In this document: positions 19,178-32,300 of the stretch, one piece after another
How the letters are laid out: every line of letters starts with the position of its first letter
Position numbering within the stretch: position 1 is the first letter of the stretch
From: Rotaria sp. Silwood1
Lineage: Eukaryota; Rotifera; Eurotatoria; Philodinida; Philodinidae
Direction: 5' to 3'
NCBI GenBank assembly: GCA_905250075.1
Contig: CAJNOP010000094.1
Location: 15,373 to 79,372 of the forward strand
Length of the DNA: 64,000 nucleotides
The notes under the pieces: generated by a model
The model's input: only the letters and a program-made list of their open reading frames with translations
Told to the model about the DNA's origin: nothing
The model's database searches: none
Translations under genes and position numbers: made by a program

Positions 19178-20723
19178 ATGAAACAAGGAGCAACTTTACC
19201 TGTGTACAAATCTCTTTTTTTTCTTTCGTATTATAAAATATAAAGATCTCTATTTATTAAGACTGTTCGCCAATGGACGATCATATTCGAATACTTCATT
19301 AGGTCGAGCAACATCCAACGTTAGGTTAATTTATTATAATTGAATTGCAAATATATTGGATTCTGTAATTTTGTTTTTATTTTATTTAGTCTATCATCTT
19401 CCATTAGGCAAGTGTTTCTCGCCAATTCTTGTTTGAAAAATGCTGTACAATATCGTCTTCCGTTGAAGAAACTTAAACCTGAACCATGGCAACGACTTTT
19501 TTATGTATTTTTCATACATATAGAAAGATATATTGTTTTAAAGTTTGGTTTGTTTTTGATAGGTTAAAAAACAACAAGAGTTAACAATAAAGCAAAATAA
19601 TTCAAATCCTGATTCGCTTATAAATAAGGATTTGTTTGCTTCATTCAATGAACATTCTAATTTTGATGAAAACTCTCAGTAAGAAAATAAAAATCTGTTT
19701 TTGTTTTCATTTACAAATTAATTTTGTTTTTTCCGTTGATTGTCAAATAGATGTTCTTCTTTGCCTGGACCAATGCAAGGACATTTGGATCATGTATATG
19801 AACAAATGAATGAAATAACATTACAATTAGCTGAAGAACGTCTTAAACACAAACAAACCCAAATCAAAGTATTTTATTGCATCTTTTTTATCTTTATAAC
19901 AGAAGAAAAATGTACTTGTCTAGGCTGAAGAAATACTTTTCAATCAATTACAAGATCAAGAGAAACGATTTCAAGAATTACAAAAGCATCAATTACTTGA
20001 TCATAAAAAAAAATTGAAAGAACAAGAAAAGAAATTTTTGGAATTATTGAATGAAAAACAAATGCAATGTCTTAAACGTGAAGAACAATTAAGAACTGAA
20101 CTTGAATTTGTAAAACAATCGTTTCATACATATAAAGTGAAAAATTATTTTTATTTATGTTTGCTGTTTCTTTGACTATCAAAATACTTTATTCTTCTAG
20201 GTTGCCCTGAAAAAAGAGAATGATGAAAAACTTCCAATGAAACTACCTGAAGTATTAAGAACAATGAAAAAAGAACAACCGAAGAAAAAAGAAGATATTG
20301 ATAGAAAAATCCATGAAGCTGTTATGAACGAACGGAAAAATATTAGTTTTAGACAACAAAACGAAATTGAAGAAATACAAAAACAACATAAAAAAGAAAT
20401 TGAAGTAGATATAATTTCATGAAAATAGCTGTTTATCAAAGATTATCTATGTAGACTCTTCAAAAAACTGTTGCCGATACAGCTGTAGATCGTGAACATA
20501 TAGAATCTTTGAGTAAAAACTTAACATCAACCAAACTTGAACTTGTTGAAACAAAAGAACGTGCAGTTAAATTAGCTACGAAACTGAACGATCTTAAAAT
20601 TCAACATAATGAAACAGTATGTGGATTTTATTTCTCATCATTATTCTTATCTTCTTTTTTTTTTAGATTCGAGAATTCAATGAATATCGTTTACGTTCTA
20701 ATGAAAAAACGAAACAACCTTGA
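19178..20723 (+). CDS. Coiled-coil protein of unknown function
   Basis: Not recognised. Nine exons fit in phase: 19178-19203, 19262-19324, 19390-19504, 19563-19678, 19751-19868, 19924-20136, 20201-20404, 20455-20616, 20667-20723, giving 357 residues. Residues 1-65 are Ser-rich then basic ('QYRLPLKKLKPEPWQRL'). From about residue 120 on the chain is almost entirely charged heptads (e.g. 'AEERLKHKQTQIKAEEILF', 'IQKQHKKEIETLQKTVAD'), i.e. a long coiled coil. There is no signal peptide, membrane segment or enzyme motif. The first 26-nt exon was chosen because it alone joins the next exon in phase from an ATG. Coiled coils of this style occur in centrosomal, ciliary and cytoskeletal proteins, but nothing here decides between them. 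Possible remnants of further exons lie downstream (21.5-22.0 kb). Confidence 0.65.
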
Positions 20724-22503
20724 AAACTTTATGCCAAATGAATTGACCAATTAAATGTAAAAAAAAAACATGTTGATCTTTGGTAAATCTAACAAACGTA
20801 CCATAATACTATGGTGCTCAGTGTATTTTTTTTTTATATGTTTTTGTTAGCTTTCATTCGATCGATTTGATTCTTTGTGAAAAAATATGTACTATATATA
20901 TTTCCTTACGAAGTCCATACTTTTTCTACGCATATACATAATTAATTGTTTTTTTTTCTACCAAAATGTTTGCTGGAGATAATGAGAATCAATGAAACCT
21001 TTTTTTTTTGAATAACTTTGCTGTAATGATTAATCATTCGATGGCTTCATGTGATTGCATACAAAAGTCCAATCGTTCTGGCATATCTTATTGCCAAAGA
21101 TGAAAGCGATAAAACTCTTTTATGGATTCATTAAAGACATATTCTTTTCAAGTAAACTAACTTCGAATCGAACCATTGGCTTTTTAATCGAAAAATCAAC
21201 TTGCTTCGATTTATTATTTCTTTTTGATAGTCTTCTACTGATATATGGTTACCCTAAACTTCATATACATGATCTAATAGAGAAAATCTTTTAATTGTAA
21301 AGTTCTTGTTTTTCTATAAACAGTTTGTAACTCGACTTTATTATTTAAAAAAAAAAGGTTCTTAGTACTAGAAGAACAAGAAAAAGGATTTTGTACATAA
21401 TTTTCTTTACAAAATGGAATCCTTTTCTCGAGAATTTTCTCTCAGATGATGAGATCTGACAAATTTTTGAAAACATTGGTAAAATTCTAACTATTTCCAT
21501 GTATGAAAAAAAAAATTGTTCGCAAAGTTTGAGCGTTTGAAAGAAGAATAGCGTAAAAAATTAGAACACGCAATAAACAAAGATTTTAACAGAAATTATT
21601 TGTGATTAAAATTAAAAATGTTTTGTTTTGTTTAGTTATTAGAAAATTATATATATGAAAAAAATGTAATGAATTAATCAATGAAATCGATCATCAAATT
21701 AAAACTCAACTTCAACAAAAAACATTTCTTTTCGGTGATTTCAGATACTTGTTTTTTTATTGAACAAACATTATTTTTTGAAGAAGTTATTCAATATTTA
21801 CACTATCTCAACTAATGTACTAAATATTGTCAATGGATTAATGCTATTGTATCTTAATATGAGTTATCAGTGTGACACATTGTCGTTGGTCAATCGCTAT
21901 GTTATATTCATTATTCAACTGTTCAAATGAACTAACAAGGATTTATAATAGAACTATTCGAATATACCATATCTATGATATTGAACATAAACATTATCGA
22001 CATCAAATTTATGATCTAATCAACGATTAAAAACAAACCGATTTTAGATTGTCTTTAATATGTATTTGAATTATTTATTTTTTTTCATAGAAATTGTATT
22101 TTTATTGAAAGAAATGTTTTATTTGTTTTTTTTTTTACTCTTAGCTTTATTATCTTTTTCAAAATTTCAATTTCAATCCACATAGTTTTCATGATAAGAA
22201 TTGTAGGAAATTAGGAAATATTGTTTGTAGGGTATATCATAGAAAAATTCCTTTTATAGTTTTTGTTGATACTAAATTTTCATGATATTTTTGTTTCCAT
22301 CAACATTTTCACAAAGAAATGTTCATCCGTCTAAGTCTCATGCTAAAAATTTCAAAAATACAAAGACTATCGAAGTACATTGAGAGAGAGAGAGAGTTTT
22401 ATTGAATATTGAATTACCTATGAACTTACTTACATCTATAATCTTAAATTAACAGATAAATAATAATCATTCTTATATATACGTATATTATTTGTAGTTT
22501 TAG
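20724..22503. other. Intergenic region with possible exon remnants
   Basis: About 21528-21600 reads in one frame as 'KFERLKEE', a stop, then 'RKKLEHAINKDFNR'. About 21661-21735 reads 'KCNELINEIDHQIKTQLQQ'. About 21948-22032 reads 'NRTIRIYHIYDIEHKHY'. These resemble coiled-coil coding sequence but are interrupted and lack a good exon chain, so they may be decayed 3' exons of the preceding gene. A GA microsatellite lies at 22382-22396. Confidence 0.3.
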
Positions 22504-24598
22504 ATGCAGAATAGTAATTTACTTCGTCTTTTCGAAGATCTTTTGATCACATCGAAAAATGTCGAATATATTGAATTACTTGAACGTATTAATATTGAAT
22601 TATCCAATATATCATCATCAATTCAATTTGAACAAGTTCATCAACATATACCATGGTCAAATTTATTTGATTTACTTCGATCAAATAAAAATGATGAAAT
22701 TGAACGTCTTCTATGTGCAATAATTGAACATTTTATAAATAATCTAACTATTGAACAAATAATGACTAATTTTTATTCATTATTAAATACTGGTCTTGAT
22801 AATCAAACAGATTTATCTCAAAGAGGAAAACTTTTATGTTTAAAAGCATTTGAAAAATTAACTCATTGTACAACAACTGAATGTTTTATTGTTATACAAA
22901 ATTTATTTCAATATACTCATATAAATGCATTACTTCATCTTTTTCTTGATAGTAATGAACAAATATTATGGTTAAAATCAAAAGATATTCTTGAACAAAT
23001 GATTCATACTGTTAGTCGTATTGATGATAAACAAATATTTGAAAAATATTTACATGAACATTATTTTCATGATATAAATAGAAAAATTTTACTTTCATCA
23101 AATAAATATAATGAAATTATTAAACTTCGTCTATATGAATATTTAATTAATTTATGTTTAATTGATTCACGTATATATGAACATATTACAGAAGAACAAC
23201 ATTTACTTGATCAATTTTTATATGATTGTATACATAGTGATACAGATATATTATATTTAATGAATTGTTTAGAATTGTTAACTATATTAACACAAAAATC
23301 ACATACATTGGCTTATTTACAAAATAAAACAAATGTTATTGATCATTATCTACATTTATTATTATTGACAAATGATGAAAATAGTTTATATGATTTAGTT
23401 AAACCAGGTTTTATTAAATTTTTTGGTTGTTATCTACGTAATTATCTTGTTCTGCTTGAAACAAATATAACAAATAATCAACAAAATCAATTACTCGAAC
23501 GATTTCTACCAATTCTATTTGATATTCTTCTTCAATCTGATTCAAGTTCTTACATTACTATTGGTTTAGGTAAGATATCGATTTTATCAATAAAAAAAGA
23601 AAATTAAAATGTAATGTTAAATAAGCAAATTTAAGACACGTTCTATTACGTTAGTGTTTATGTATATAAAATATTATTGATCATTTGTATTATTTATGAT
23701 TCATAGATAGTCTATCACTAGGGTTATGATCTCAAGATTTTATTGAAGAACTCAGCTAACAATACTTTGAGAAATAACTAAATAGAGAAGAGATGGGTCC
23801 CTAATGACTGATTTTAGTTACGAATAAAACATTTCTGCAACTTTTCCGAGGATTTCCAAAAATTCATCAAGATAGAACAATGCTTATTTTTTTCCCGAAA
23901 TTAGAGATCATTCAAATATTTTTAAACAAAATTCTTTTTTTTACTTGTTTAGATACAATTGGATTCATTGGTAAAACATTAAATGGAAAAGAATATATAC
24001 TTTCAAATGCTAAATTTGGTGGTTTTATTGAAAAATTAGTTCAAATGATACGTTCATCTCAATCTGATATTCGGTAAGATTTTCGAAAAAAAAGAAAGAA
24101 ATATTATTACTATTATTATAAATATTCGTTCATAATTTTAGTATTCGTTGTCTTGCTTGTCTTACTGATTTATTTCATATATCAACATTTAATAGTTCAT
24201 CATCACATGCTTGGTCTCTTACAGAACAAATTTATCGTTTATGTAATCGAGTATTTTCGATTTTATCAATTATTATTGAAATAGCTAAACAACCATTTAT
24301 TGATTTACGTCTTGCTGCTTATCGATGTTTATTTGAATTAACACGATCACCATGGGCATTACATGCTATGAATACTGAACCTGGTTTTATTGAGTTTCTT
24401 CTTAATCGTTCAACAGAAAAAGATAAAGAAGGAAAAGAAGCAAAATTTTCTATCATTCAATCGATCTGTCAAAATGGTGACGAAGCTAAATTAGCAATGG
24501 GAAATGTTAATTATTTAAAATTCAGACGTTATGTTAATGAAGGAGTTTTTTATGTTGAACCCGAGGCTAATGTTGCTTTTGATGGATCAAACGAATAG
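22504..24598 (+). CDS. PSMD5: 26S proteasome non-ATPase regulatory subunit 5 (assembly chaperone S5b)
   Basis: S5b is a HEAT/ARM-like solenoid that chaperones assembly of the proteasome base by holding Rpt1-Rpt2-Rpn1 and leaves before the 26S is complete. Three exons (22504-23569, 23953-24073, 24142-24598) give 547 residues (human ~504). The C-terminal part is diagnostic: 'DTIGFIGKTLNGKEYIL', 'GFIEFLLNRSTEKDKEGKE', 'AKFSIIQSICQ' and 'GNVNYLKFRRYVNEGVFYV' follow the family pattern. The rest is helical repeats rich in Leu, Ile and Asn. The start ATG follows two closely spaced AGs ('tttgtagttttag'), so the message may be spliced or spliced-leader trans-spliced just before the start codon. COPS4 starts 77 nt beyond the stop. 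Confidence 0.9.
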
Positions 24599-24639
24599 TT
24601 TTACCCCTTGCTAACTTTATTGTTAAAAAAAAAAAACCA

Positions 24640-24670
24640 AAATAAACAACTTAAATTTTTTATTTCAGAT
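24640..24670 (+). promoter_or_regulatory. Polyadenylation signal and splice acceptor between PSMD5 and COPS4
   Basis: The 77-nt gap holds AATAAA at about 24641-24646 and then a pyrimidine-rich acceptor 'aattttttatttcag' ending about seven bases before the COPS4 ATG. AATAAA followed by a T-rich tract and CAG is the expected layout of an operon junction resolved by spliced-leader trans-splicing, which I recall being reported in bdelloid rotifers. A normal 5' UTR intron running back into PSMD5 is the alternative. Confidence 0.5.
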
Positions 24671-24675
24671 ATTTC

Positions 24676-27600
24676 ATGGCTAATATTGCCGAACAGCTTC
24701 AACAAGCAGTCAATAAAGGTCTTTCTCATAAAGAACTTATTGACAAGTAAGTATTTTCATTTTCAACAGTTTCACAAATCTTGAATTAGTATCAGTAGAC
24801 TTTGAAAAAAATAATTCAGTTAATTTAGGCTATTGTATTTCAATTTAAAATATATGTAAAGATAAACATTGATTGACGTTGAAATTATTAACAATGATAA
24901 GTGATTTCGAGGAAAGCAGAGCGACTTATGATTATATTAATATTTTCCTCGTAAAATATAAATTTTTCATCTCATGTAATGTTACAATCATATACTTCGA
25001 TTTTCTTGAGATTTAGATTGTAAATCGAAATATTATATATTGTTCTTCAGCAAACCAATAACGTTTAATTATGTATTCAAATTTTGATGAATTCTTTTCT
25101 TGTATTTTCATATAAAATTATAATAATCTTAATAATCAAATTGTCTTTTATTGAATAACATATGAACGAAAAGTGTTCATTATTATTAGATTCTTAAAAA
25201 CCTAACTTTAAAGATTTTTTATATAAAAAATCACATTCTACAGCTCTATCATGTTGTAAATGATTTATACTAATATAATTATTTCATTATCAAAATGTAT
25301 TCTGTGGATCAGTGATCCATTCTCCTAGTCACTTTGCAAGTGCATTAATTAATAGCTATGCATGAAAAAATACCAAATATCGAAAAACATGGCGTTTTAC
25401 TTTGTGTCACGTTTTTTTTTTCAAAATCAACGTTTTCGCGAAAAATTGAAAATTTTCCCCTTTTTCTTCCAGATACTTCGACCGATTGAGCTGAAATTTT
25501 TTGTATGACAACTCCGATCTAATTACAATGTATATACATTTTTTTAAAATAATGTTGTGGTTGTTTTTGACAGGGCTTCAAATATTTTAGGTATCCAAAG
25601 AGAAAGAAATAATATTTTTTAAAGAAGAAAAACGTACAGGCCCGATTTGATCGTAGTTGTTGCAAAAAAGACATCAGGTCAGTTTTTGGCAGTTGTATCC
25701 CGTATGTCTTATAGAAGAAAGTATATGGGCATGCTGAGTCGATGACAAATTTTACTGTACTTTCCGAGATCTATCTACTCTGAAAGTTCCATCATTTTTA
25801 GAAGAGCTGTTTCTGAGAAACTCGGGCAGGTTAACTTAAATGAATAATACTATATTTCGACTTTTGAATGACTTGTTTTTTAATATTCTTGAAACGCAAG
25901 AGATGTTGTTTGACGATCTTTGTTATCTTGTATACCAAGTTGAGAGTTTCTCCTGAAATATAATGAGTAATGATTATTTTATTTTTGTTTTCAGGTTCAA
26001 ATCGATTCTCGATGAAATCATTAAAGATCCAAAACAACCACAAACAGTAGATTATCTAAAAAAATTCCTTGATGCAGGTTTGTATTTTGTTCATATATTT
26101 AATTTGTAGTTTTCTCTTCTGTACTTAGTCGTGGATGATAAAATTGTTCTTGTTGCATCACGTCAATTATTAACGGATTTATGTACATCCTATTTAACTC
26201 GTTTGTCATCGGAACAAGCAAAAGAAGTTGCATTATATGCACTTGAACGTATTGCTGCTCGAGCTATTTCATTTGAAGATCAAGTTGGACTCTATAGAAA
26301 TTTTCTTGCTGATATTTATGAACGTGAAGAAAACTGGCGTGAAGCAGCTAAAGTTCTTTGTGGTGCACCATTAGAATCAGCTCAAAAGTATAACAAGCTT
26401 CTTTTTTTTTTTATTTGAATATTTTATGATAATATGTTTTTGGTTTTATTATTAGACCTTTATCATCAGATTATAAGTTAAAAACTTATTTACGTATTGC
26501 TCGACTCTATCTCGAAGATGATGATCCAGTTCAAGCAGAAGTTTTTATCAATCGAGCATCACTATTACAGAATGAAACACGAGATGAAGAATTACAAATT
26601 CTTTACCGAGTATGCATTGTTTTTTTTTTTTGTTGAAGAAATCTATTAAAGAAAAATAAGAATTTTCGATTTGATTACAGAAAATTTATCATATCTTATA
26701 GAATTTTAATAATGATGAACTTTTCTTATACGAAACATATCGGCTTCTAGGAATAAATTTCAAATATTAAAAACATTTTCTTATCAAAAAAAAAAAGACG
26801 AGTTTTTTTAATAAGAACACTACAGTAGGAAGAAAGAAAGAAGCATCTAAAGTGTTTGATAAGAATTAATTATACCTTTGGATAAGAGCTTTTTTAATAA
26901 TATTACGTAATAAACTTTTAACATTATCGTTGAAGAAAGTAAGTCAACTCTTTAACCTAATAATTGAGTCGTGCTTCATTCATTTGCACTGACTCACATT
27001 AAAAAACTTGTTCTTCGACATAAATTCATAAATAACACGAACTTTATGCTAAAAGCTTTGATAGAATTAATAGCTAGTGAAAAAGCATTGCACAGTTATT
27101 ATAACATAATTTCCTATCGATAAGAAATAGAAATTTTCAACAGAATGATTTCAAATCAGAATCAAAATCCATGATTACATATTATAAAGAGAAAATGAAA
27201 GGTATTAATTCCGACATGATTCTGGAAATAAGAGATCAGGTTTCAATTCAAAACTAGTTTCCTTTACTAGTATCTTATCATATATATAATCGTCCCAAAT
27301 GAGTCATTTTTCAAAATTTCATTCATGATAAATATAAAATAACAATATAACTGCGAAAAAAAAATCAAATTAACACTACGTTTAATCTTTATGTCATTCA
27401 ATACGAATGGTTCATTTTGACTCATTCGGCATCTCTACAGTTGAATGGCTTCGCCCAAATGTTAACTAAGCCAATATCATAATCAACATCTGTATAAGCT
27501 GTTCCTGTGATTGATTCAATGCTTATTATTTTGTATTAGTGTCAAAGTGTTAAAGGTTAGAGAATGTACACTCGCAAAATAATAGACTCTAAAACAATTG

Positions 27601-28763
27601 ATCTCATTCTATTTCTTTGAAATTAGCATAAGTACAGATACTTAAATCCAAAAACAAAATGATAGTTCATACAACGACATTATCTAAAATAATCTTTCGA
27701 AATTTTAATGTTTTCTTCTTGACTTTCGATATGATAAATAATCATAACAAAAAAACATATTTTTGTTTTTCTTTTTTTTTTCTCATTTTAGGCATGTTAT
27801 GCTCGAATTCTTGATTATAAACGAAAATTTGTTGAAGCTGCACAACGTTACAATGAATTATCACTTAAATCAATTGTTAGCGGTGACGAACGTATGAAAG
27901 CTTTAGATAATGCATTAATTTGTGCTATATTGGCACCGGCTGGTCCACATCGGTCGAGAATGTTAGGTACATTATTTAAAGATGAACGATCTCAACGATC
28001 ACCTGCCCATTCAATGTTAAATAAAATGTACAGAGAACATGTTTTTCTTTTATGTTTGTGCATACATAACATTTTTGAAAAATATTTTAGGTATTTAGAA
28101 CGAATTATAAGTCCACATGATGCAAAACAATTTGAAAGTCTTCTAAGTGAACATCAAAAAGCAACAACACCTGATGGTAAAATTATTGTAAAACAAAAAG
28201 ATTTTGTTGATCAAAGATCGTTTTTCTTTTACAGGTTATACAATTCTTCAACGAGCAGTTATTGAACATAATCTTGTTGCAGTAAGCAAAATATATACAA
28301 ATATAACATTTGCTGAATTAGGTGGTCTTCTTGGAATTCCGAGTGAAAAAGTAAAATCAATCAAATTTTAATTTTTTTCAATTAAATTCTTTTAATTTTA
28401 GTCAGAAAAAATTGCATCACAAATGATATCTGAAGGTCGTCTAAGTGGTTTCGTTGATCAAATCGAATCTGTTCTTCATTTTCAAGGTTAAATAAAGATA
28501 ATTTTAATGAGAGAAAAAGAATCTATTATTTTTATTTATATTTTATAGCTAGTGAACAACTTGCACAATGGGATCGTCGTATTGAATCATTTTGTGTGCA
28601 AGTTAATCAAGTTCTTGATAAAATTCAAGCTGTTCATCCCGATTGGTGCCAAAAAACGATGGCATTAGTTGAAGCAAAAATCAATGCAGCAACAAATGAT
28701 GATGATGATACACCTATAGCTGAAACAAATACAACAACTGTTAAACCAATGGATGTTTCTTAA
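24676..28763 (+). CDS. COPS4: COP9 signalosome complex subunit 4
   Basis: A PCI-domain subunit of the COP9 signalosome, which removes NEDD8 from cullins. Nine exons: 24676-24746, 25995-26077, 26129-26387, 26456-26609, 27792-28027, 28091-28176, 28235-28350, 28402-28486, 28549-28763. Phases agree and give 434 residues (human ~406). The N-terminal TPR-like helical repeats include '[13 protein letters not shown]', '[20 protein letters not shown]' and '[10 protein letters not shown]'. The middle shows '[18 protein letters not shown]' and 'TLFKDERSQ'. The winged-helix PCI end shows '[19 protein letters not shown]' and '[16 protein letters not shown]'. The tail is acidic and Thr-rich ('[10 protein letters not shown]'), longer than usual. 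Introns 1 (1.25 kb) and 4 (1.18 kb) are long; the others are near 50-70 nt. Its close placement behind PSMD5 links two protein-turnover genes. Confidence 0.95.
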
Positions 28764-29398
28764 CTAGTATTATTCGACTAATATTGACTGGTTCTTTTTT
28801 TTTCCTGTGTTCTTTTCTTTTTTTTTCTCTCTCTTTTTTTTATTTTATACATAAATCCAGAGATTGTGAAGGAAAAAAAAGGTAATTTGAGATGCATACA
28901 TATGTACTTACAATTATTTATTTATTTATGATGATACTTTAAGAAAGAAAGAAAATGTCAGAACAATATTTCGATTGAAAATCCATTGTATTGAATTTAA
29001 TATTTCTCTCGGTTACCATTCGGATATTGATTGCTAAATAATGAGTCCATTACTTCAACTAACATCAGTTGCCTATTTATAAACACTGACGAGAGTATAA
29101 CTCGTCCTGAGTTGCTGGTTTTTTTTTCTTCTTTCTTCCATTCTGCATCCATTTTCGTTCTGCGTCAGTCATGTTTTTTTTTTTTCGACTGCCTTCTCTT
29201 GCTTTTTTTCTTTCTTATAGGTGGTGGTGCGTCAGTTTCATAATAACGAGAGAACGAGAACTATGTTTTTCTATTTGTTGTCGTTTGAAGACAAAGAACA
29301 ACGACAAGATTGAACTTTTGTCCGATTTGACTTTTTCTATTGCTCGATTGTATTTTTATGTGTATATGTCAAGACAAAAGAACTAATCCATACATAGC
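28764..29398. other. COPS4 3' flank and phosphatase gene 5' region
   Basis: Poly-T/poly-A rich with no coding signal. It presumably holds the phosphatase promoter and 5' UTR. Confidence 0.35.
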
Positions 29399-32300
29399 AT
29401 GGAGGAAAAAAATGGAGACAACGGAAAAAGAAGAGAAAGCGAACGATTGACAGTACAACAAAACAAAAGCTATACGCGTCGTCCATTGTCAACCCGTACG
29501 AGTGACAATTATCAAGTGAGTCGTATTATTTATTTACATCCTTTTGTTTTTTTTATATTTTATCTAAACATTCGTTTAAATAAAGATCAATAATAATCAT
29601 ACTACTAATAATGATAATAATCGACGTAGTGTAACAGTGTCTATAACCGATGATAAGCATCAATATCAACCACTTAGTCGTCGATCGGAGCGTATTCAAC
29701 CACCGATGAATACAACAACACTAGTACAATATACTTCCAATCCTTCCCTTAGTGATCAACAAGAACAAAATCGTCAGCATCATCATCACCATCATCATCA
29801 ACAAACAACAAATGATGAAGAAGCATCAACATATTCATTTCGAAATGTAACAAAAAAATTACAACATGCTAAATCATCTGGTGAACTTTATCAACCATCA
29901 GCTCCATTACCACTTCCACCAATGACAAAAATAAATAATGATGAAAATGAAATAAAATATCAACCTCAACATTCATCTGAATCACCACAATCATCTACAT
30001 CAATTAGAACTCGAGCAGCAACAACAACAGTTGTACCTATATTAACACATCCAACAATAAATACATCAGATGAAACATTTAATTCAATATCAACATCATC
30101 ATCAAATAAAATTCCATTATGGAAACGATTTAAAAAAATTATTGCACCAAATAAACGAAGCAAAGAAAATTCATCAATTAAAGTGCCAACATTACAATTT
30201 AATGAATTATCAACAAACGAAATAAGTAAGGCATTTTACAGAAAACGTAATACAGGTGTGTTTTTTTTTGCTATCAACTTTCACCATCAAGGGATATTTA
30301 CGTCATAAACACATCTTAGCACTAGAGATAAGAATGGATGATATACAAATATTTTTCTTTATCTAACAAATGATACTTTTATTTGTTTCATTGTTAGCAA
30401 TAAGAACTAAAATAACTATTACAAACTCTTTCGTTGTTTTTAATTCAAAAATGTAATCAATTATGAATATAGAAAAACACAAAACTTGATTTTATTTAGA
30501 CGATTTCTTATAATTGCTATTGTAAACTCTATAAAACATGATAAGATAACATTGAAAATGAATTATATGAAGGTCATGATAGACTATTTAATAGACATTT
30601 ATGTTGAAAACATATTATTTTAAATTGTTTTTCATACTAGATTCTATCTTAAATTCATTTAATAATTTTTCATTCAAGTAGATCGAACAGTTACTGATGG
30701 TGTTATTAATAATAACAATAATCTTTTACAAAATCCACTAAAATTAAGTGAATTACGAACATGGCTTTTTTCAAAATCTTTTCCAGAACAACGTATTCGT
30801 GATGAATATGAAGTAAGTTAATTAAAATATTGTTTCAAACTATTATTTTTTTTTATTCATTAGAAATTACCTACAGAACCTCTTCATTCTAAAACATTTG
30901 CATTTCGACCAGAAAATAAATTAAAAAATCGATTCAATGCTATTGAACCATGTTTGTATACAAGTTTGATAATTTACAAGAGTAAATATCGTTCTTATTT
31001 AGATGATCATTCTCGAGTTGTACTTAAAACATTATCAAATGACCCATCAAGCGATTATATCAATGCATCCTATATAGATGGATATCGAGCAAGCAAATTA
31101 TATATAGCTGCCCAAGGTTTGTTCACAATTTAACCCAGTTATCATCATTTGTAGCTTGCAATCAGCCTCATGATAATTATATAAGAACCACAGATCTTGA
31201 TATGAGAGAGGATGGGGTGAACTAGTGTCTTTTACATTTTACTTCCTATTTTTCTAATTTTAGAGGACAGTTTTTATTAGTTACTTTCTAATGAACATAC
31301 TGCATTCGGTCAGAGATAGAACATGTCGATCAATTACCGGCCGTTTTAAAATCGACATTGACATTAGACTGATGAGTTGTCGTACTATTCTATCTGTAGT
31401 TAGGGATGTTTGCCATAATCAACTTTGCAATAAAGTTTCATTACAAATCTTCTATAACATACCAAGTGTAAAAAGATAAATGAGACATACCGATAACAGT
31501 TTCATTATTGCCTCTGAGTGTCTGTCAAATTTTTAGTGCTTTTCCACTTCTAAAAACTATTAAGAGTTCTGAAAAAGAACATAACATCAGATTGAACTAC
31601 ATCTTCTAAGATATGTTTTAGTAACACTTATTACATTGATAATATCAGTTAATGATATCTACATATTGCTCATATGAGTCGACAACTCAAATTATATCTA
31701 AACAGTTCTTTACGAATTATGATTGAGTTAGAACAGAGTTGGTTTCAGTTTATCATTAGACATGCATGACACTATATTGAGTCTTGTCCTTCGAAATATG
31801 ATTTAGCAAAAGATGATCAGATTACATTGATAGTATTGATTGATCATGTCTTCCGACTATTGATATGAAAAAGTAGTCTAAACATGTAAACGTTGGTTCT
31901 TCTAAAGATGTTTTAAAAATAAGAAATAATTGAGAAAAAAATTAAGGAAGACTAGAAATAAAATTCAAATCAATTTCTTCTTGTTTATATTTCAATTAAA
32001 ACTTCATTATAAGATGTTTGTAATTTTGATATATTCTAAAATATATCATAAATTATTTCTGTTTATATATGTTGAGACGATATAGATTTATATGATAATT
32101 AACTAAATATAAATTAATTTAACATTGAATTTCTATAGCACCAACTGATACAACTTTATATGATTTTTATCGTATGATTTGGCAATTACGTATACAAACA
32201 ATTATTATGGTTACTCGTCTATTTGAAGATGGAAAAGTAAAGAAAATCACAACATTTTCTTATGTGCTAATAGTATTTTATTCTATTGTATTATATAGCA

